From: UBA7957 sp965224675
GTDB taxonomy: Bacteria > Pseudomonadota > Gammaproteobacteria > Granulosicoccales > Granulosicoccaceae
Assembly: GCA_965224675.1 (NCBI GenBank)
Contig: CBDDAA010000004.1
Location: 248,001 to 312,000, forward strand
Reading direction: 5' to 3'
Length of the DNA: 64,000 nucleotides
A model generated the notes under the pieces. It saw nothing but the letters and a program-made list of their open reading frames with translations. It was not told where the DNA came from and did not search any database. A program made the translations under genes and the position numbers. This document shows positions 34,719 through 45,229 of the stretch, one piece after another (position 1 is the first letter of the stretch; every line of letters begins with the position of its first letter).

Positions 34719-36059
34719 ATGTTGGAAAAAGTGTTGATTGCAAATCGGGGGGAGATTGCGCTAAGAGTGGTGCGCTGCTGTCGGGATCTGGGAATAAAAA
34801 CTGTGGCTGTTTATTCAACGGCAGATAGGGAATTAAAGCATGTCAGGCTTGCAGATGAAGCGGTATGTATTGGGCCGCCACAATCAGTAGACAGCTATCT
34901 GAATACACCGGCTATTATTAGTGCTGCAGAAATAACCAGTTCCGATGCTATTCATCCGGGTTATGGATTTCTCTCTGAGAATGCTGATTTTGCCGAACGT
35001 GTGGAGTCAAGTGGATTTAAATTTATCGGTCCTACACCCAATGTTATTCGTATTATGGGTGACAAAGTGAGCGCAATAAAGGCGATGCGTGCTGCGGGTG
35101 TGCCTTGTGTACCAGGGTCAGATGGTGCTTTGGGAGTGGATGAAAAACTCAATTATGATATTGCCGAAGACATTGGCTATCCAGTAATAATTAAAGCGGC
35201 TGGAGGGGGTGGTGGACGTGGAATGAAGGTGGTTTATCAGAAAGACGATCTGATTCAATCGATAGAACTTACCAAAGCTGAGGCTGGTGCGGCATTTGGA
35301 AACTCTACGGTGTACATGGAAAAATATCTTGAAAGGCCTCGGCATGTTGAGTTTCAGGTATTAGCTGATGAAAAAGGAAACGCGGTACATTTGGGCGAGC
35401 GTGATTGTTCTTTACAACGTCGAAATCAGAAAGTCATTGAAGAAGCGCCTGCACCTGGAATTGGTGAAGAATTAAGAAATATTATTGGCGAGAGGTGTGT
35501 TGACGCTTGTAAACGGATTTCTTACCGTGGAGCAGGTACTTTTGAGTTTCTTTATGAAAATGGAGAATTTTATTTTATAGAAATGAATACGCGTATACAG
35601 GTGGAGCACCCTGTTACTGAAATGATTACGGGCATTGACATTATTAAAGCCCAGTTGACGGTAGCATCTGGTTTGGCTCTGCCGTTTCGGCAGCAGGACA
35701 TTAACATAAAAGGGCATGCATTCGAATGTCGTATTAATGCTGAAGATGCCAAAGACTTTACCCCGAGTCCTGGCAAAATTATACAGTATCATCCCCCTGG
35801 TGGTCTTGGTGTTCGTGTTGACTCTCATGTTTATAACGGTTACACAGTACCGCCTTACTATGACTCAATGATCGGCAAGTTAATTGTGTATGGTAATACG
35901 AGAAAATCCGCAGCGGCGAGAATGAGAGGCGCACTTAGTGAGATTTTTATTGACGGAATTAAAACCAATATACCATTACATCGAGAGTTATTTGAGGACG
36001 AGAACTTTATGACTGGTGGTGTTGATATTCATTACCTGGAAAAGAAACTCGGAATGTGA
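34719..36059 (+). CDS. accC: Biotin carboxylase AccC
   Basis: A 446-residue ATP-grasp enzyme carboxylating the biotin of AccB. Signatures are LIANRGEIALR at the start, the Gly-rich ATP loop KAAGGGGGRGMK, and the EHPVTEM active-site block. The frame extends to a TTG at 34707, but the ATG at 34719 gives the family-standard N-terminus and has GGAAG upstream. Confidence 0.97.
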   Translation: MLEKVLIANRGEIALRVVRCCRDLGIKTVAVYSTADRELKHVRLADEAVCIGPPQSVDSYLNTPAIISAAEITSSDAIHPGYGFLSENADFAERVESSGFKFIGPTPNVIRIMGDKVSAIKAMRAAGVPCVPGSDGALGVDEKLNYDIAEDIGYPVIIKAAGGGGGRGMKVVYQKDDLIQSIELTKAEAGAAFGNSTVYMEKYLERPRHVEFQVLADEKGNAVHLGERDCSLQRRNQKVIEEAPAPGIGEELRNIIGERCVDACKRISYRGAGTFEFLYENGEFYFIEMNTRIQVEHPVTEMITGIDIIKAQLTVASGLALPFRQQDINIKGHAFECRINAEDAKDFTPSPGKIIQYHPPGGLGVRVDSHVYNGYTVPPYYDSMIGKLIVYGNTRKSAAARMRGALSEIFIDGIKTNIPLHRELFEDENFMTGGVDIHYLEKKLGM

Positions 36060-36065
36060 TTGTCA

Positions 36066-36965
36066 ATGGCAATTCGTACTGGAACAGCCTGGCCAGAAAT
36101 TTCCTTAACTGTAAATATTCAGCAAGCGCAGAAAGTTGAGCGGGCGTTGTTGAAGCTTGGCGCTTTATCCATTACCTACCTGGATAAAGGAGATCGACCC
36201 GTTTTAGAACCTGCGCCGGGCGAGGTGCGATTATGGGACAAAATGCGATTACTTGCTTTATTCGCTCAGAATAGGGATGAACAAGAGTTGACCGATTCCG
36301 TGTGTAAGGCATTAGGTGTTAGTAAATTACCTGAGAATGCCTTTAAGAAAGTGCCAGATCAGCAATGGGAAAAGGTATGGATGGATCAATTCCAGCCAAT
36401 GAGATTTGGTCAACGGCTCTGGATCTGCCCTACTCATGAGAAGCCCGTTGATGACACAGCGATTAATTTGTGGCTTGATCCTGGCCTCGCTTTTGGTACA
36501 GGTACACATGCGACAACTGCATTGTGCTTGGAATGGTTAGAGTCAGCGCAAATCACCGGCAAGTCAATGATTGATTTCGGTTGTGGTTCTGGAGTGCTAT
36601 CTATAGCGGCCCTCTTGCTGGGGGCCAATAAGATTTACGCCACTGATATAGATCCTCAAGCTATGCTTGCAAGCGAAGAAAATGCGAGATTAAATAAGGT
36701 GTTAGGTCAATTACATCTGGTATCGCAAGAGGAATTGGTTGATAATCAGTGTGAGATACTCGTAGCAAATATATTATTTCAGCCGATTATTGATTTAAAG
36801 GAAGTTTTTACCGGGCTGGTTATTGGTACAGGCACAATAGTGTTGTCGGGGATATTGGAAGAACAAGTGCCTGCATTGATAAATCGGTATAAGGAGTCAT
36901 TTAAGTTTCTTGATATATCGGTACGCGACGGATGGGCGAGGGTGTCTGGTATTCGCATACCATAA
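36066..36965 (+). CDS. prmA: Ribosomal protein L11 methyltransferase PrmA
   Basis: A 299-residue SAM-dependent enzyme that trimethylates ribosomal protein L11. The N-terminal L11-recognition domain is followed by the SAM motif MIDFGCGSGVLSIAAL and the VANILFQP active-site block. The frame begins at a TTG (36060), but the ATG at 36066 is preferred. It starts seven bases after accC, in the usual operon order. Confidence 0.96.
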   Translation: MAIRTGTAWPEISLTVNIQQAQKVERALLKLGALSITYLDKGDRPVLEPAPGEVRLWDKMRLLALFAQNRDEQELTDSVCKALGVSKLPENAFKKVPDQQWEKVWMDQFQPMRFGQRLWICPTHEKPVDDTAINLWLDPGLAFGTGTHATTALCLEWLESAQITGKSMIDFGCGSGVLSIAALLLGANKIYATDIDPQAMLASEENARLNKVLGQLHLVSQEELVDNQCEILVANILFQPIIDLKEVFTGLVIGTGTIVLSGILEEQVPALINRYKESFKFLDISVRDGWARVSGIRIP

Positions 36966-37048
36966 GGTTTTACAATTGGTTTTAAAATCATGTGTAAATT
37001 TTCAATAAGGCAGCAGCATGATTAAGGCACTATTCGATAGGTTAGCTT

Positions 37049-37090
37049 TTCTTTACGCATTCTGCGCCTGCGCAAAGAAGTTTTTGTATT
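37049..37090 (+). terminator. Rho-independent terminator after prmA
   Basis: Stem arms 37049-37059 and 37069-37079 match at 10 of 11 positions around a nine-base loop, followed by TTTTT and further Ts. Confidence 0.75.
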
Positions 37091-37373
37091 TTTGAAGTTC
37101 CTCAGGCGCTACAATTAGATTCGATTGTCGTATCAAATTCTATTAAAGAGGCTTGGAATACTTTAACTTTGAACGTTTCTTTATTCATATTGTGATCGCA
37201 CAAAGCACTGATTTTTAATGAATTATAAAATTAAAATCAATGATTTAAAGGATAAAGGAGATTTCTTATAGAGTCAGAAAACTGGCGTGGGCAACTGCAA
37301 TCATTGCATTGTCTGGACTGGATGTTGGCCTTTAAAGTACTTAAAATCTATTTACGGTAGTCCTCCACTAAAT

Positions 37374-38471
37374 ATGGAAACACTAGAGTCACCCACTGAA
37401 ATACAAACCCGTTGCCCGACTTGTCAAACGGTATTTGAAATTAGTAATGATATTACTAATTCAGATGATCCGAGAGTACGTTGTGGGGAATGCTACTCAA
37501 TCTTTAATTCACGTGACCATACAATTATATCGTCACTGCCTGATGATTTATTAGTAGATGTAGCCGGCTCCTCTGATGAATTTGATCATGCTGAAATAGA
37601 TCAACCTTCCACACCCGATTTAGAAGAAACCATCGTTTTTGAGCCAGAAAATCAAGATTTGAACAATGCCCAGGCTTTTGACGATATTGATCTGTTTTCC
37701 GAAAACGCTGACTTACCCGAATTAGGCTATTTTGATGATGGGGAGGAGATACCTGAACTGGATTTTGATTCTATAGATCCAGAGAATGATCAATTTGATG
37801 GCACCTTGTTTGATGATGTAAACCTGGACTACGAAGAAACCGAATTGCTCACACAAGAACAGGATTGGGCAGAGCCATTCACTTCGAAAGATAAAAACGC
37901 ATCAGTAAGTACACCGACGTTTAGCAATGCTGAGTCAGTCGAAGATCCGCTTGATTCAGTTGTTTATTCCAGTTCTGATACCAAAAGGAATAAATCTGGC
38001 TTTTGGTTTAGAAGAAGTATGATGGTATTGATATTGGCGATTGGGTTAGGAGGGCTATTTGTTTATTCAAACCGGGTTAAATTTCAAAAATCACCTTTAA
38101 CGACTCCACTTGTGCGCTGGGTGTGTGCGATTGCTGATTGTGAGGTCAGTAATCCAGCAAGTTTCGATGATTTGCATGTTTTAAGGCGTGACGTATATTC
38201 ACACCCAAAAGTTCAGAATGCGCTGATTATCAACATTGTATTTCGCAATGAAGCCACAGTTAGTCAGCCTTATCCGACACTTGCTATCACTATGTCAGAT
38301 ATGAATGGTGAAATTGTCGCGCAAAGGGATTTTTTACCGTTCGAGTATTTAAAGATTGATAAACTCGATGTACCGTCTGTCATTGATTCTGAACAAACAG
38401 TCGAAATAAGCCTGGAGGTAAGCGATCCTGGTGATAGTGCAAAATCTTTTGAATTGGACTTCAAGCAATAA
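37374..38471 (+). CDS. Zinc-ribbon DUF3426 membrane protein
   Basis: About 365 residues from the preferred ATG at 37374, which places the zinc-ribbon cysteines (CPTCQTVF and RCGECYSIF) close to the N-terminus as in homologues. The open frame begins at 37287. A long acidic, low-complexity linker follows, then one membrane helix (SMMVLILAIGLGGLFVY) and a periplasmic DUF3426 domain. The same gene sits between prmA and dusB in Pseudomonas. Function unknown. AAAGGAGA at about 37254 is too far upstream to settle the start. Confidence 0.85.
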   Translation: METLESPTEIQTRCPTCQTVFEISNDITNSDDPRVRCGECYSIFNSRDHTIISSLPDDLLVDVAGSSDEFDHAEIDQPSTPDLEETIVFEPENQDLNNAQAFDDIDLFSENADLPELGYFDDGEEIPELDFDSIDPENDQFDGTLFDDVNLDYEETELLTQEQDWAEPFTSKDKNASVSTPTFSNAESVEDPLDSVVYSSSDTKRNKSGFWFRRSMMVLILAIGLGGLFVYSNRVKFQKSPLTTPLVRWVCAIADCEVSNPASFDDLHVLRRDVYSHPKVQNALIINIVFRNEATVSQPYPTLAITMSDMNGEIVAQRDFLPFEYLKIDKLDVPSVIDSEQTVEISLEVSDPGDSAKSFELDFKQ

Positions 38472-38618
38472 TTGACCTTCTGGTGGCTTGACTTTTAAGC
38501 AGTTTAGGTCAGCCTCGACTTCAATATATCTCTTCACTTATTACTTTCGGGTAGAGTAATAGCCTTTATAGTCAGGTTAAAACTCTGTATTATTACTTCA
38601 CTCCAGAACTTCTCACAT

Positions 38619-39614
38619 ATGCAAATTGGTCCATTTCAACTGACAACACCAGTAATGCTTGCGCCGATGGCAGGTATAACAGATAGCATATTTCGATCAA
38701 TATGTGGTGATTTAGGAGCTGGGTTGACGGTATCAGAAATGGTCTCAGCAGATACCACACTGTATGCAAAAAAAAAATCATTGACTCGTTTATCGTCACT
38801 TAACGAAGGGCGGCAACCTCGTTCGGTGCAAATAGTGGGCGCAGATCCGTACAAGATGGCAGAAGCCGCTGCTTTTAATGTTAAAGCCGGCGCAGATTTA
38901 ATAGATATCAATATGGGATGCCCGGCAAAGAAAATTTGTAAAAAGCTTGCCGGCTCAGCCTTACTTGCTGATCCCAAGTTGGTGAGATTGATTCTGCGAC
39001 GGGTGGTTAAGGCTGTTAACGTCCCGGTTACTTTGAAAATTCGAACTGGAACCGATCAACTTAATCGTAACGGCGTGGAAATCTCTTTATTAGCTCAACA
39101 GGAAGGCATACAAGCGGTTGCCATTCATGGGCGGACACGGGCTGATAGATTTCTTGGCATAGCTGAATATGCCACTATCAAAGAAATAAAAGAATCTGTA
39201 ACGATCCCTGTCATTGCGAATGGAGATATTCGCTCAGGCATGGACGCTCAGAAAGTTTTGAATTACACAGCTGCGGATGCCGTAATGGTAGGCCGGGCAT
39301 CACGGGGAAATCCGTGGATTTTTAAGGAGGTAGTGCAGTATCTTCATAATGGTCATGCATTGAAGCCACCTGATTCACTGGAGATATATAATACACTGCG
39401 GCGCCATTTGACCGGGCTTTATGGCCTCTATGGAGAGAATAGGGGCGTTCGGGTAGCGCGAAAACATATATCCTGGTATTGCGGGGAAAAACCGGGTTCT
39501 GCGGTTTTTCGAAAGCAAGTTAATCAGGTCGAAACGGTAGTAGAACAATTAAAACTGGTTGATCGGTTTTTTGAGTATCCTGACTACACTGGAGAACTCT
39601 GCCGAATCAGGTAA
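38619..39614 (+). CDS. dusB: tRNA-dihydrouridine synthase B
   Basis: A 331-residue FMN enzyme reducing uridine in tRNA. Signatures are LAPMAGITDSIFR, the catalytic-Cys block NMGCPAKKICKK, and AIHGRTR. It is followed 18 bp later by fis, the conserved dusB-fis pair of gammaproteobacteria. Confidence 0.97.
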   Translation: MQIGPFQLTTPVMLAPMAGITDSIFRSICGDLGAGLTVSEMVSADTTLYAKKKSLTRLSSLNEGRQPRSVQIVGADPYKMAEAAAFNVKAGADLIDINMGCPAKKICKKLAGSALLADPKLVRLILRRVVKAVNVPVTLKIRTGTDQLNRNGVEISLLAQQEGIQAVAIHGRTRADRFLGIAEYATIKEIKESVTIPVIANGDIRSGMDAQKVLNYTAADAVMVGRASRGNPWIFKEVVQYLHNGHALKPPDSLEIYNTLRRHLTGLYGLYGENRGVRVARKHISWYCGEKPGSAVFRKQVNQVETVVEQLKLVDRFFEYPDYTGELCRIR

Positions 39615-39632
39615 CTCCCGGGTAAATACTGC

Positions 39633-39905
39633 ATGAATGCGAATAGAGAGTTTTTAATTATCAGCGATATCGAGCCAGATCAGACAAAAATAGAACAGTG
39701 TATCAGCGAGGCACTGGATACGTATTTTGATACACTGGATGGTCAGGAACCAAGTGACTTGCACAAGCTGGTTATGGCAGAAGTGGAAGAAACACTGATT
39801 CGGTATGTAATGACACATTGTCATGAAAATCAATGCCGAGTGTCCAGGTATCTTGGCATTAATCGCGGTACGTTGCGTAAACGGCTCAAGGAATATGATA
39901 TTTAG
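39633..39905 (+). CDS. fis: Nucleoid protein / regulator Fis
   Basis: A 90-residue Fis protein. The C-terminal helix-turn-helix reads ENQCRVSRYLGINRGTLRKRLKEY. It bends DNA and acts at rRNA promoters, inversion sites and oriC. The N-terminal arm is less like E. coli, as in Pseudomonas Fis. Confidence 0.95.
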   Translation: MNANREFLIISDIEPDQTKIEQCISEALDTYFDTLDGQEPSDLHKLVMAEVEETLIRYVMTHCHENQCRVSRYLGINRGTLRKRLKEYDI

Positions 39906-40125
39906 TTCCCGCTGGATAAAATGACAGTCACTTTGACTGGCTGCCTGTATTTCCAGCGACAATGGCTCGTATTTTATGGTGTGTAAAATTTATTTTTAAC
40001 CCGATGGATAAGTGATTTCGTGATGTGATGGAATTGCCATAAAATAAATTTCTGCGAGCTGCTTAGCAAGAACACAATAATCCCGTTGTTTGAATTATAT
40101 TCCCCAACTTACAGTGAAAGTTTTC

Positions 40126-41697
40126 ATGCCTGATATAAAACCCATACGTCGTGTATTGATGAGTGTTTCCAATAAAAAAGGGCTTTTAGAGTTTGCCCAA
40201 GCCTTGTTTACACAGGGTGTGGAAATATTATCTACGGGCGGGACTGCGGCCTTGTTGTTGGCGCATCACATTAAAGTTACAGAAGTCTCAGAACATACGG
40301 GATTTCCAGAGATGATGGATGGTCGAGTCAAAACACTACACCCCATGATTCACGGTGGCATCCTTGGTCGAAGGGGCATTGACGACGCAGTTATGAATAA
40401 ACATCATATTGATCCAATTGATATGGTAGTGGTAAATCTGTACCCCTTTAAAGAAACCGTTGCTAATCCCGATTGTACGCTGGAAGACGCCATAGAAAAC
40501 ATTGATATTGGTGGTCCGACCATGGTCAGAGCCGCTGCAAAAAATCATCAGGATGTGGTCATAATAACCGATCCGGCTGACTATACCGATATTTTGCAAT
40601 GCATCGATAAAGACAATGGATTAACCTACGCGAAACGCTTTGATTTAGCCGTAAAAGCGTTTGAGCATACAGCAAGATATGATGGAATGATTGCGAATTT
40701 CCTTGGAAGCAGGCTGGAGAAGGATGAGGGGAATAGTTTTCCGCGTACCCTGAACTTACAGTTTGAAAAAGTACAAGCTATGCGTTATGGCGAGAACCCA
40801 CACCAGCGGGCAGCCTTTTACAAGGAATCTGATGATGTGGAGAGCTCAGTGTCAAACGCTGTACAGATACAGGGCAAGGCGCTCTCCTATAACAATGTAG
40901 CTGATACCGATGCGGCGTTAGAATGCGTAAAGCAGTTTCGTGAACCGGCTTGTGTTATCGTCAAACATGCCAACCCATGTGGGATAGCTGTTGCCCAGGA
41001 TATCGGTCAAGCTTATGAGCAGGCATATCTAACTGATCCAACCTCAGCGTTTGGCGGTATTATCGCATTTAATCGCATACTTGATGCTGAAACGGCAAAG
41101 GCAATTTTGCAACGGCAGTTTGTCGAGGTCATTATTGCACCACAAATCAGTGAGCCAGCAAAGGTGCTTGCTCAAGCGAAGAAAAATGTGAGAATTCTGG
41201 AAAGTGGTGGCTGGCCGGATAAACACCCCCCGGCAATGCATTATAGTCGGGTCAACGGCGGGTTGCTGGTGCAGGAGCGTGATCTGGGTATGGTGAATGA
41301 AACCGATTTGAAGTTAGTAAGCAAAAAAATACCGTCACCGGCGCAAATGCAAGATTTACTATTTGCCTGGAAAGTAGCCAAATTCGTTAAATCCAATGCT
41401 ATCGTATATTGCCAAGATCTGCATACAATAGGTGTGGGGGCTGGTCAGATGAGTCGGGTTTATTCGGCAAAAGTTGCAGGGATTAAAGCCGCTGATGAAG
41501 GCCTGCAAGTGCGGGGTTCAGTGATGGCTTCTGATGCATTTTTTCCTTTTCGAGATGGTATAGATAGCGCTGCAGAAGCAGGAATATCTGCGATTATTCA
41601 GCCCGGAGGATCTATGCGCGATGATGAAGTAATTGCTGCAGTGGATGAACATAATTTAGCAATGGTTTTTACGGGAATGCGACATTTTAGACATTGA
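40126..41697 (+). CDS. purH: AICAR transformylase / IMP cyclohydrolase PurH
   Basis: A 523-residue bifunctional enzyme for the last two steps of IMP synthesis. The N-terminal cyclohydrolase domain begins IRRVLMSVSNKKGL and contains VKTLHPMIHGGILGRR. The C-terminal transformylase domain contains VKHANPCG and the QPGGSMRDDE block. The frame extends to a TTG at 40090; the ATG at 40126 matches homologues. purD, which often follows purH, is absent here. Confidence 0.96.
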   Translation: MPDIKPIRRVLMSVSNKKGLLEFAQALFTQGVEILSTGGTAALLLAHHIKVTEVSEHTGFPEMMDGRVKTLHPMIHGGILGRRGIDDAVMNKHHIDPIDMVVVNLYPFKETVANPDCTLEDAIENIDIGGPTMVRAAAKNHQDVVIITDPADYTDILQCIDKDNGLTYAKRFDLAVKAFEHTARYDGMIANFLGSRLEKDEGNSFPRTLNLQFEKVQAMRYGENPHQRAAFYKESDDVESSVSNAVQIQGKALSYNNVADTDAALECVKQFREPACVIVKHANPCGIAVAQDIGQAYEQAYLTDPTSAFGGIIAFNRILDAETAKAILQRQFVEVIIAPQISEPAKVLAQAKKNVRILESGGWPDKHPPAMHYSRVNGGLLVQERDLGMVNETDLKLVSKKIPSPAQMQDLLFAWKVAKFVKSNAIVYCQDLHTIGVGAGQMSRVYSAKVAGIKAADEGLQVRGSVMASDAFFPFRDGIDSAAEAGISAIIQPGGSMRDDEVIAAVDEHNLAMVFTGMRHFRH

Positions 41698-41699
41698 AT

Positions 41700-42149
41700 T
41701 TAAAGATCATTTAACTCGACTTGATCGCCCGGTTTGATGCCATGTTTTTTAAACCATCCCTGATTAATTTCAAGCGCGTACTTAACTGGCTGAGATGATG
41801 AGTAGGCTTTTTTTTGCAGAGCCTGCATCTGAATAATTTCCAGAATTGTTCCAGATTCATCAATAAAAGCAATTGCTAATGGAATCGTTGTCTCCCTCAT
41901 AGTAAAGTGGAGTATTCGACTGCGATTATATACAAATAGCATTCCGCCATTTTTTGCAAGAAAGCTCCTATGTGATAGTCCGGTTATCTTTTTAATGTAG
42001 GTGTCAGCAATTTCCACCTGAATAAATGTATTGTCAATACGGATAGTTTTTGTTGCAAAGTCTGGCTGTGTGGAATGAGCGGTGTTGTTGAGTGTGCACG
42101 TAACTGTTGTCAGGATAAGTATCAATAGTAGAACTTTTAACTTATGCAC
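41700..42149 (-). CDS. Exported DUF192-family protein
   Basis: A 149-residue protein with an N-terminal signal or lipoprotein-like peptide (LLLILILTTVTCTL) and a DUF192 domain (ADTYIKKITGLSHRSFLAKNGGMLFVY in part). The family has no established function. It overlaps the end of aroE by eight bases, so the two are co-transcribed. Confidence 0.85.
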   Translation of the reverse strand: MHKLKVLLLILILTTVTCTLNNTAHSTQPDFATKTIRIDNTFIQVEIADTYIKKITGLSHRSFLAKNGGMLFVYNRSRILHFTMRETTIPLAIAFIDESGTILEIIQMQALQKKAYSSSQPVKYALEINQGWFKKHGIKPGDQVELNDL

Positions 42150-42969
42150 GTGACTTGTATTGCTGTAGTTGTAACATTATCTTTGCTGTCTCAGGGCGCA
42201 CACCCTCCCAGAGGAAAAATGATTCTGCTGCCTGTTCCACTAACATGCCTAATCCATCAATAGTTTTTTCAAGGCCCAGACGCTTACCCCAGCTTAAAAA
42301 GGCAGTTGGTTCCTGAGCGTACATTAGATCATATAGTACAGTATCTGAGGCTAAACACATTTCCGGGATGGCGGGCATCATATTGTCAAGACTGGTGCTT
42401 GTTGCATTGATTATCAGGTCAAACGTGTGTGCCTCAAGATCCTGATAAGACTGGCTGTAGACAGGTGCTGTGGCATTAAATTTTTTAGCCAATCGTTCAG
42501 CTTTTGTCAGTGTACGATTACTTATTACAATTTTGTCAGGCTTTTGGTCCAATAATGGCTTGAGTATGCCGCGAGCAGCGCCACCAGCACCAGCGATGAG
42601 TATTCGGCTATTCTTTAGTTTTATCTGATGGTTATGACAAAGGTCAGTTACCAGGCCTTGTCCATCTGTATTGTCACCTGTCAGAGTAAGATTCTCTGTA
42701 CAGATTAATGTGTTGACCGCCTGAGCCATGGTTGCGCGATCACTTACGTTGTGGCAGAGCTTCCAGGCTTCCTCTTTAAAGGGGACAGTCACATTACACC
42801 CACTCATTCCAGCGGTGATCAGTGTGTGGATTTGCTCGGCAAAGTGAGAACGCTTGACGCAGATCTTTTCATAGCTGATCGACCGCCCTGTTTGTTCAGC
42901 GAATAAGGTATGTATTTGCGGGGATTTACTGTGTTCTATCGGGTTCCCCAGGACATAGTATTTATTCAC
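42142..42969 (-). CDS. aroE: Shikimate dehydrogenase AroE
   Basis: A 275-residue NADP-dependent enzyme for the fourth step of aromatic amino-acid synthesis. The substrate site NPIEHSKSP and NVTVPFKEEAW, the NADP loop AGAGGAARG and the following NRT motif are present. It is the middle gene of a three-gene minus-strand unit. Confidence 0.96.
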   Translation of the reverse strand: MNKYYVLGNPIEHSKSPQIHTLFAEQTGRSISYEKICVKRSHFAEQIHTLITAGMSGCNVTVPFKEEAWKLCHNVSDRATMAQAVNTLICTENLTLTGDNTDGQGLVTDLCHNHQIKLKNSRILIAGAGGAARGILKPLLDQKPDKIVISNRTLTKAERLAKKFNATAPVYSQSYQDLEAHTFDLIINATSTSLDNMMPAIPEMCLASDTVLYDLMYAQEPTAFLSWGKRLGLEKTIDGLGMLVEQAAESFFLWEGVRPETAKIMLQLQQYKSRA

Positions 42970-42984
42970 TCGATGGCGTCTCTC

Positions 42985-43767
42985 TTAATCTAAAATAATA
43001 TCTTTATCAGCAATACCTGCAGACATTAAATAATAACGAATTTCATCGACTCGACGGCTATTTAGGGTACCTACTTTAGTATTGGCTGCGTTTTTGATAT
43101 TGACTTGAACCTCACACTCCCGATTGTAGCTGGCAACTTCATCGAGTTTACTTAAGCTATCGGCGATAATTGCAGCAGTGGAATCTCTGAACCTGATTAG
43201 AACGCCTGGCTGTTTCGGCATATCTTTTTGTGTGCATTGAGCAAATTTTGCTTTAAATAAAATAATATATTCCCGATTAATATTATCGGCTTTGTTTTCT
43301 CCCTCCGCTTGAGTTTGCTCTGCGATTTGTGAATCAGAATAGCCAGACTCGCCGCTACTACCGGATGAAGATTTAGGTGTTAAATTGTTACTAGAGGCTG
43401 CCTCATTTTGCTGCAATTGAAATCGTCCCAATGGATTGTCATCCTTAAATTTCTCCCACTCATTCTGCTCTGATTGTGATTTGACCTCAACATCCTGCAA
43501 ACTTGCTGATACCCCGGCCTCTTCTTGTATCAATGACTTAGCATATACCAATGCCTCCGCACTGGGCGCTGAACCCGTTACAATGACTTGATCACCATCG
43601 ACTTCAATCTTCGCCCAATGCACGCCATTCCTATGCATGGTTTGATTCAGCGAATCGGCTAAATTATTGTAAGCATATGGAATTGGGCTTCTAAATACCA
43701 TATAGGTGCCTGCAAATGCGATGAGAAATAAAACGATGCCAGCTGCTAAGGTTTGGAATTTGTTCAT
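42985..43767 (-). CDS. Envelope protein with BON-like and OmpA-like parts
   Basis: A 260-residue protein with a single N-terminal membrane anchor (about 7-25), a BON-like alpha/beta segment (about 45-95, KIEVDGDQVIVTGSAPS), a Ser/Gln/Glu-rich linker (about 110-165) and a C-terminal region resembling an OmpA-like peptidoglycan-binding domain, ending RRVDEIRYYLMSAGI. Probably periplasmic and membrane-tethered. I do not recognise a named homologue. It is just upstream of aroE on the same strand. Confidence 0.7.
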   Translation of the reverse strand: MNKFQTLAAGIVLFLIAFAGTYMVFRSPIPYAYNNLADSLNQTMHRNGVHWAKIEVDGDQVIVTGSAPSAEALVYAKSLIQEEAGVSASLQDVEVKSQSEQNEWEKFKDDNPLGRFQLQQNEAASSNNLTPKSSSGSSGESGYSDSQIAEQTQAEGENKADNINREYIILFKAKFAQCTQKDMPKQPGVLIRFRDSTAAIIADSLSKLDEVASYNRECEVQVNIKNAANTKVGTLNSRRVDEIRYYLMSAGIADKDIILD

Positions 43768-44020
43768 AAAAGGGGTTTTACTAATGTGATGTAAACTATA
43801 AAAAGCTAAAACCAGTATTCTACGATGAACACTATACGTTCTTCCAGTCTGGAAGCCGAGTTCGTGGTTAAAAGGTTGTAGGTGGAGAACTTTATATTAA
43901 ATCCGAACTTTTTGCGCCTGATCCGCCAGCATTAAGAGTTTTTTTTCTTCTCCACCAGCGTTAATATTATACATAGCTCATAAATGGCGGAATCTACTGA
44001 ACGTGAACAAACAATCAATT

Positions 44021-45022
44021 ATGTCGAATTTTCCATCCATCCGTATGCGACGAATGAGGGCGGATGAATTTAGTCGGCGCCTAATGCGTGAGAACTGTAT
44101 TACTACCGACGATTTAATTTATCCTATGTTTGTTATAGAAGGAAATGGTCAACGTGAAGCGGTGGTGTCCATGCCGGGGGTAGAGCGAGTCAGTATTGAC
44201 GAGTTGATGCGTGAAGCCGAAGAAGTATGCAGGCTTGGAATACCGGCATTAGCACTTTTCCCGGTTACTCCTGATGCAGTCAAAACAGAAAACGCTGAAC
44301 AGGCATGGGACCCAGACGGGTTGGCACAACGTGCAGTCAGGGCGCTGAAAAAAAATTATCCCGAACTTGGTGTGATTACTGATGTTGCTCTGGATCCGTT
44401 TACATCGCATGGGCAAGACGGCCTGATGGATACGGCAGGCTATATAGTGAATGATGAGACTGTGCAAGCATTGGTAAAGCAGGCCCTTTCACACGCAGAA
44501 GCGGGAGCAGACATTGTTGCTCCTTCAGATATGATGGACGGACGAATTTCGAGCATTCGACAGGCTTTGGAAAGCAAAGGATTTTCCAATACAAAGATCA
44601 TGGCTTATTCTGCCAAGTACGCGTCAAGTTACTATGGACCCTTCAGGGATGCCGTTGGCTCCGCAGGAAATCTGGGCGGCAGTGACAAGTACAGTTATCA
44701 AATGGACCCGGCAAATTCTGATGAAGCACTGCGAGAGGTTGCTCTTGATATACAGGAAGGTGCAGATATGGTTATGGTAAAACCGGGTATGCCCTATCTT
44801 GATATTATCAATCAGGTAAAAAGAACCTTTGCTGTCCCAACCTTTGCCTATCAGGTGAGCGGGGAGTACGCAATGCTCAAGGCGGCTTCCTTAAATGGCT
44901 GGTTAGACGAGAAAGCGGTCGTTATGGAGTCTATGACTGCATTTAAAAGGGCGGGTGCAGATGGCATTTTGACATACTTCTCACGACACGTTGCGAAGTG
45001 GTTAAAGGAGTGTAATGGCTGA
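44021..45022 (+). CDS. hemB: Porphobilinogen synthase HemB
   Basis: A 333-residue delta-aminolevulinic acid dehydratase for heme synthesis. The catalytic lysines are in MAYSAKYAS and MVKPGMPYLD. Metal-site residues resemble the Mg-type enzyme of Pseudomonas: DVALDPFTSHGQDG lacks the Cys triad. GTG at 44003 or ATG at 44021 could be the start; neither has a strong ribosome-binding site. Confidence 0.95.
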   Translation: MSNFPSIRMRRMRADEFSRRLMRENCITTDDLIYPMFVIEGNGQREAVVSMPGVERVSIDELMREAEEVCRLGIPALALFPVTPDAVKTENAEQAWDPDGLAQRAVRALKKNYPELGVITDVALDPFTSHGQDGLMDTAGYIVNDETVQALVKQALSHAEAGADIVAPSDMMDGRISSIRQALESKGFSNTKIMAYSAKYASSYYGPFRDAVGSAGNLGGSDKYSYQMDPANSDEALREVALDIQEGADMVMVKPGMPYLDIINQVKRTFAVPTFAYQVSGEYAMLKAASLNGWLDEKAVVMESMTAFKRAGADGILTYFSRHVAKWLKECNG

Positions 45023-45229
45023 GCGGAACAAACGCAGTTGAAGTTTGTATTTAGCAACGGAGATCTGTAAAAGAAATATATATTCATTTTTTTATATATT
45101 ATATAAATATCAATGATATAAGCTGAATTTTTTAGAGCGGTAAAGTTGTTTTTGGCATCTGGATTGATTGGTACTGAATCTGCATAATGTAGAAACATCA
45201 AACCCGGATGATAGATTGCTGCAACCCAT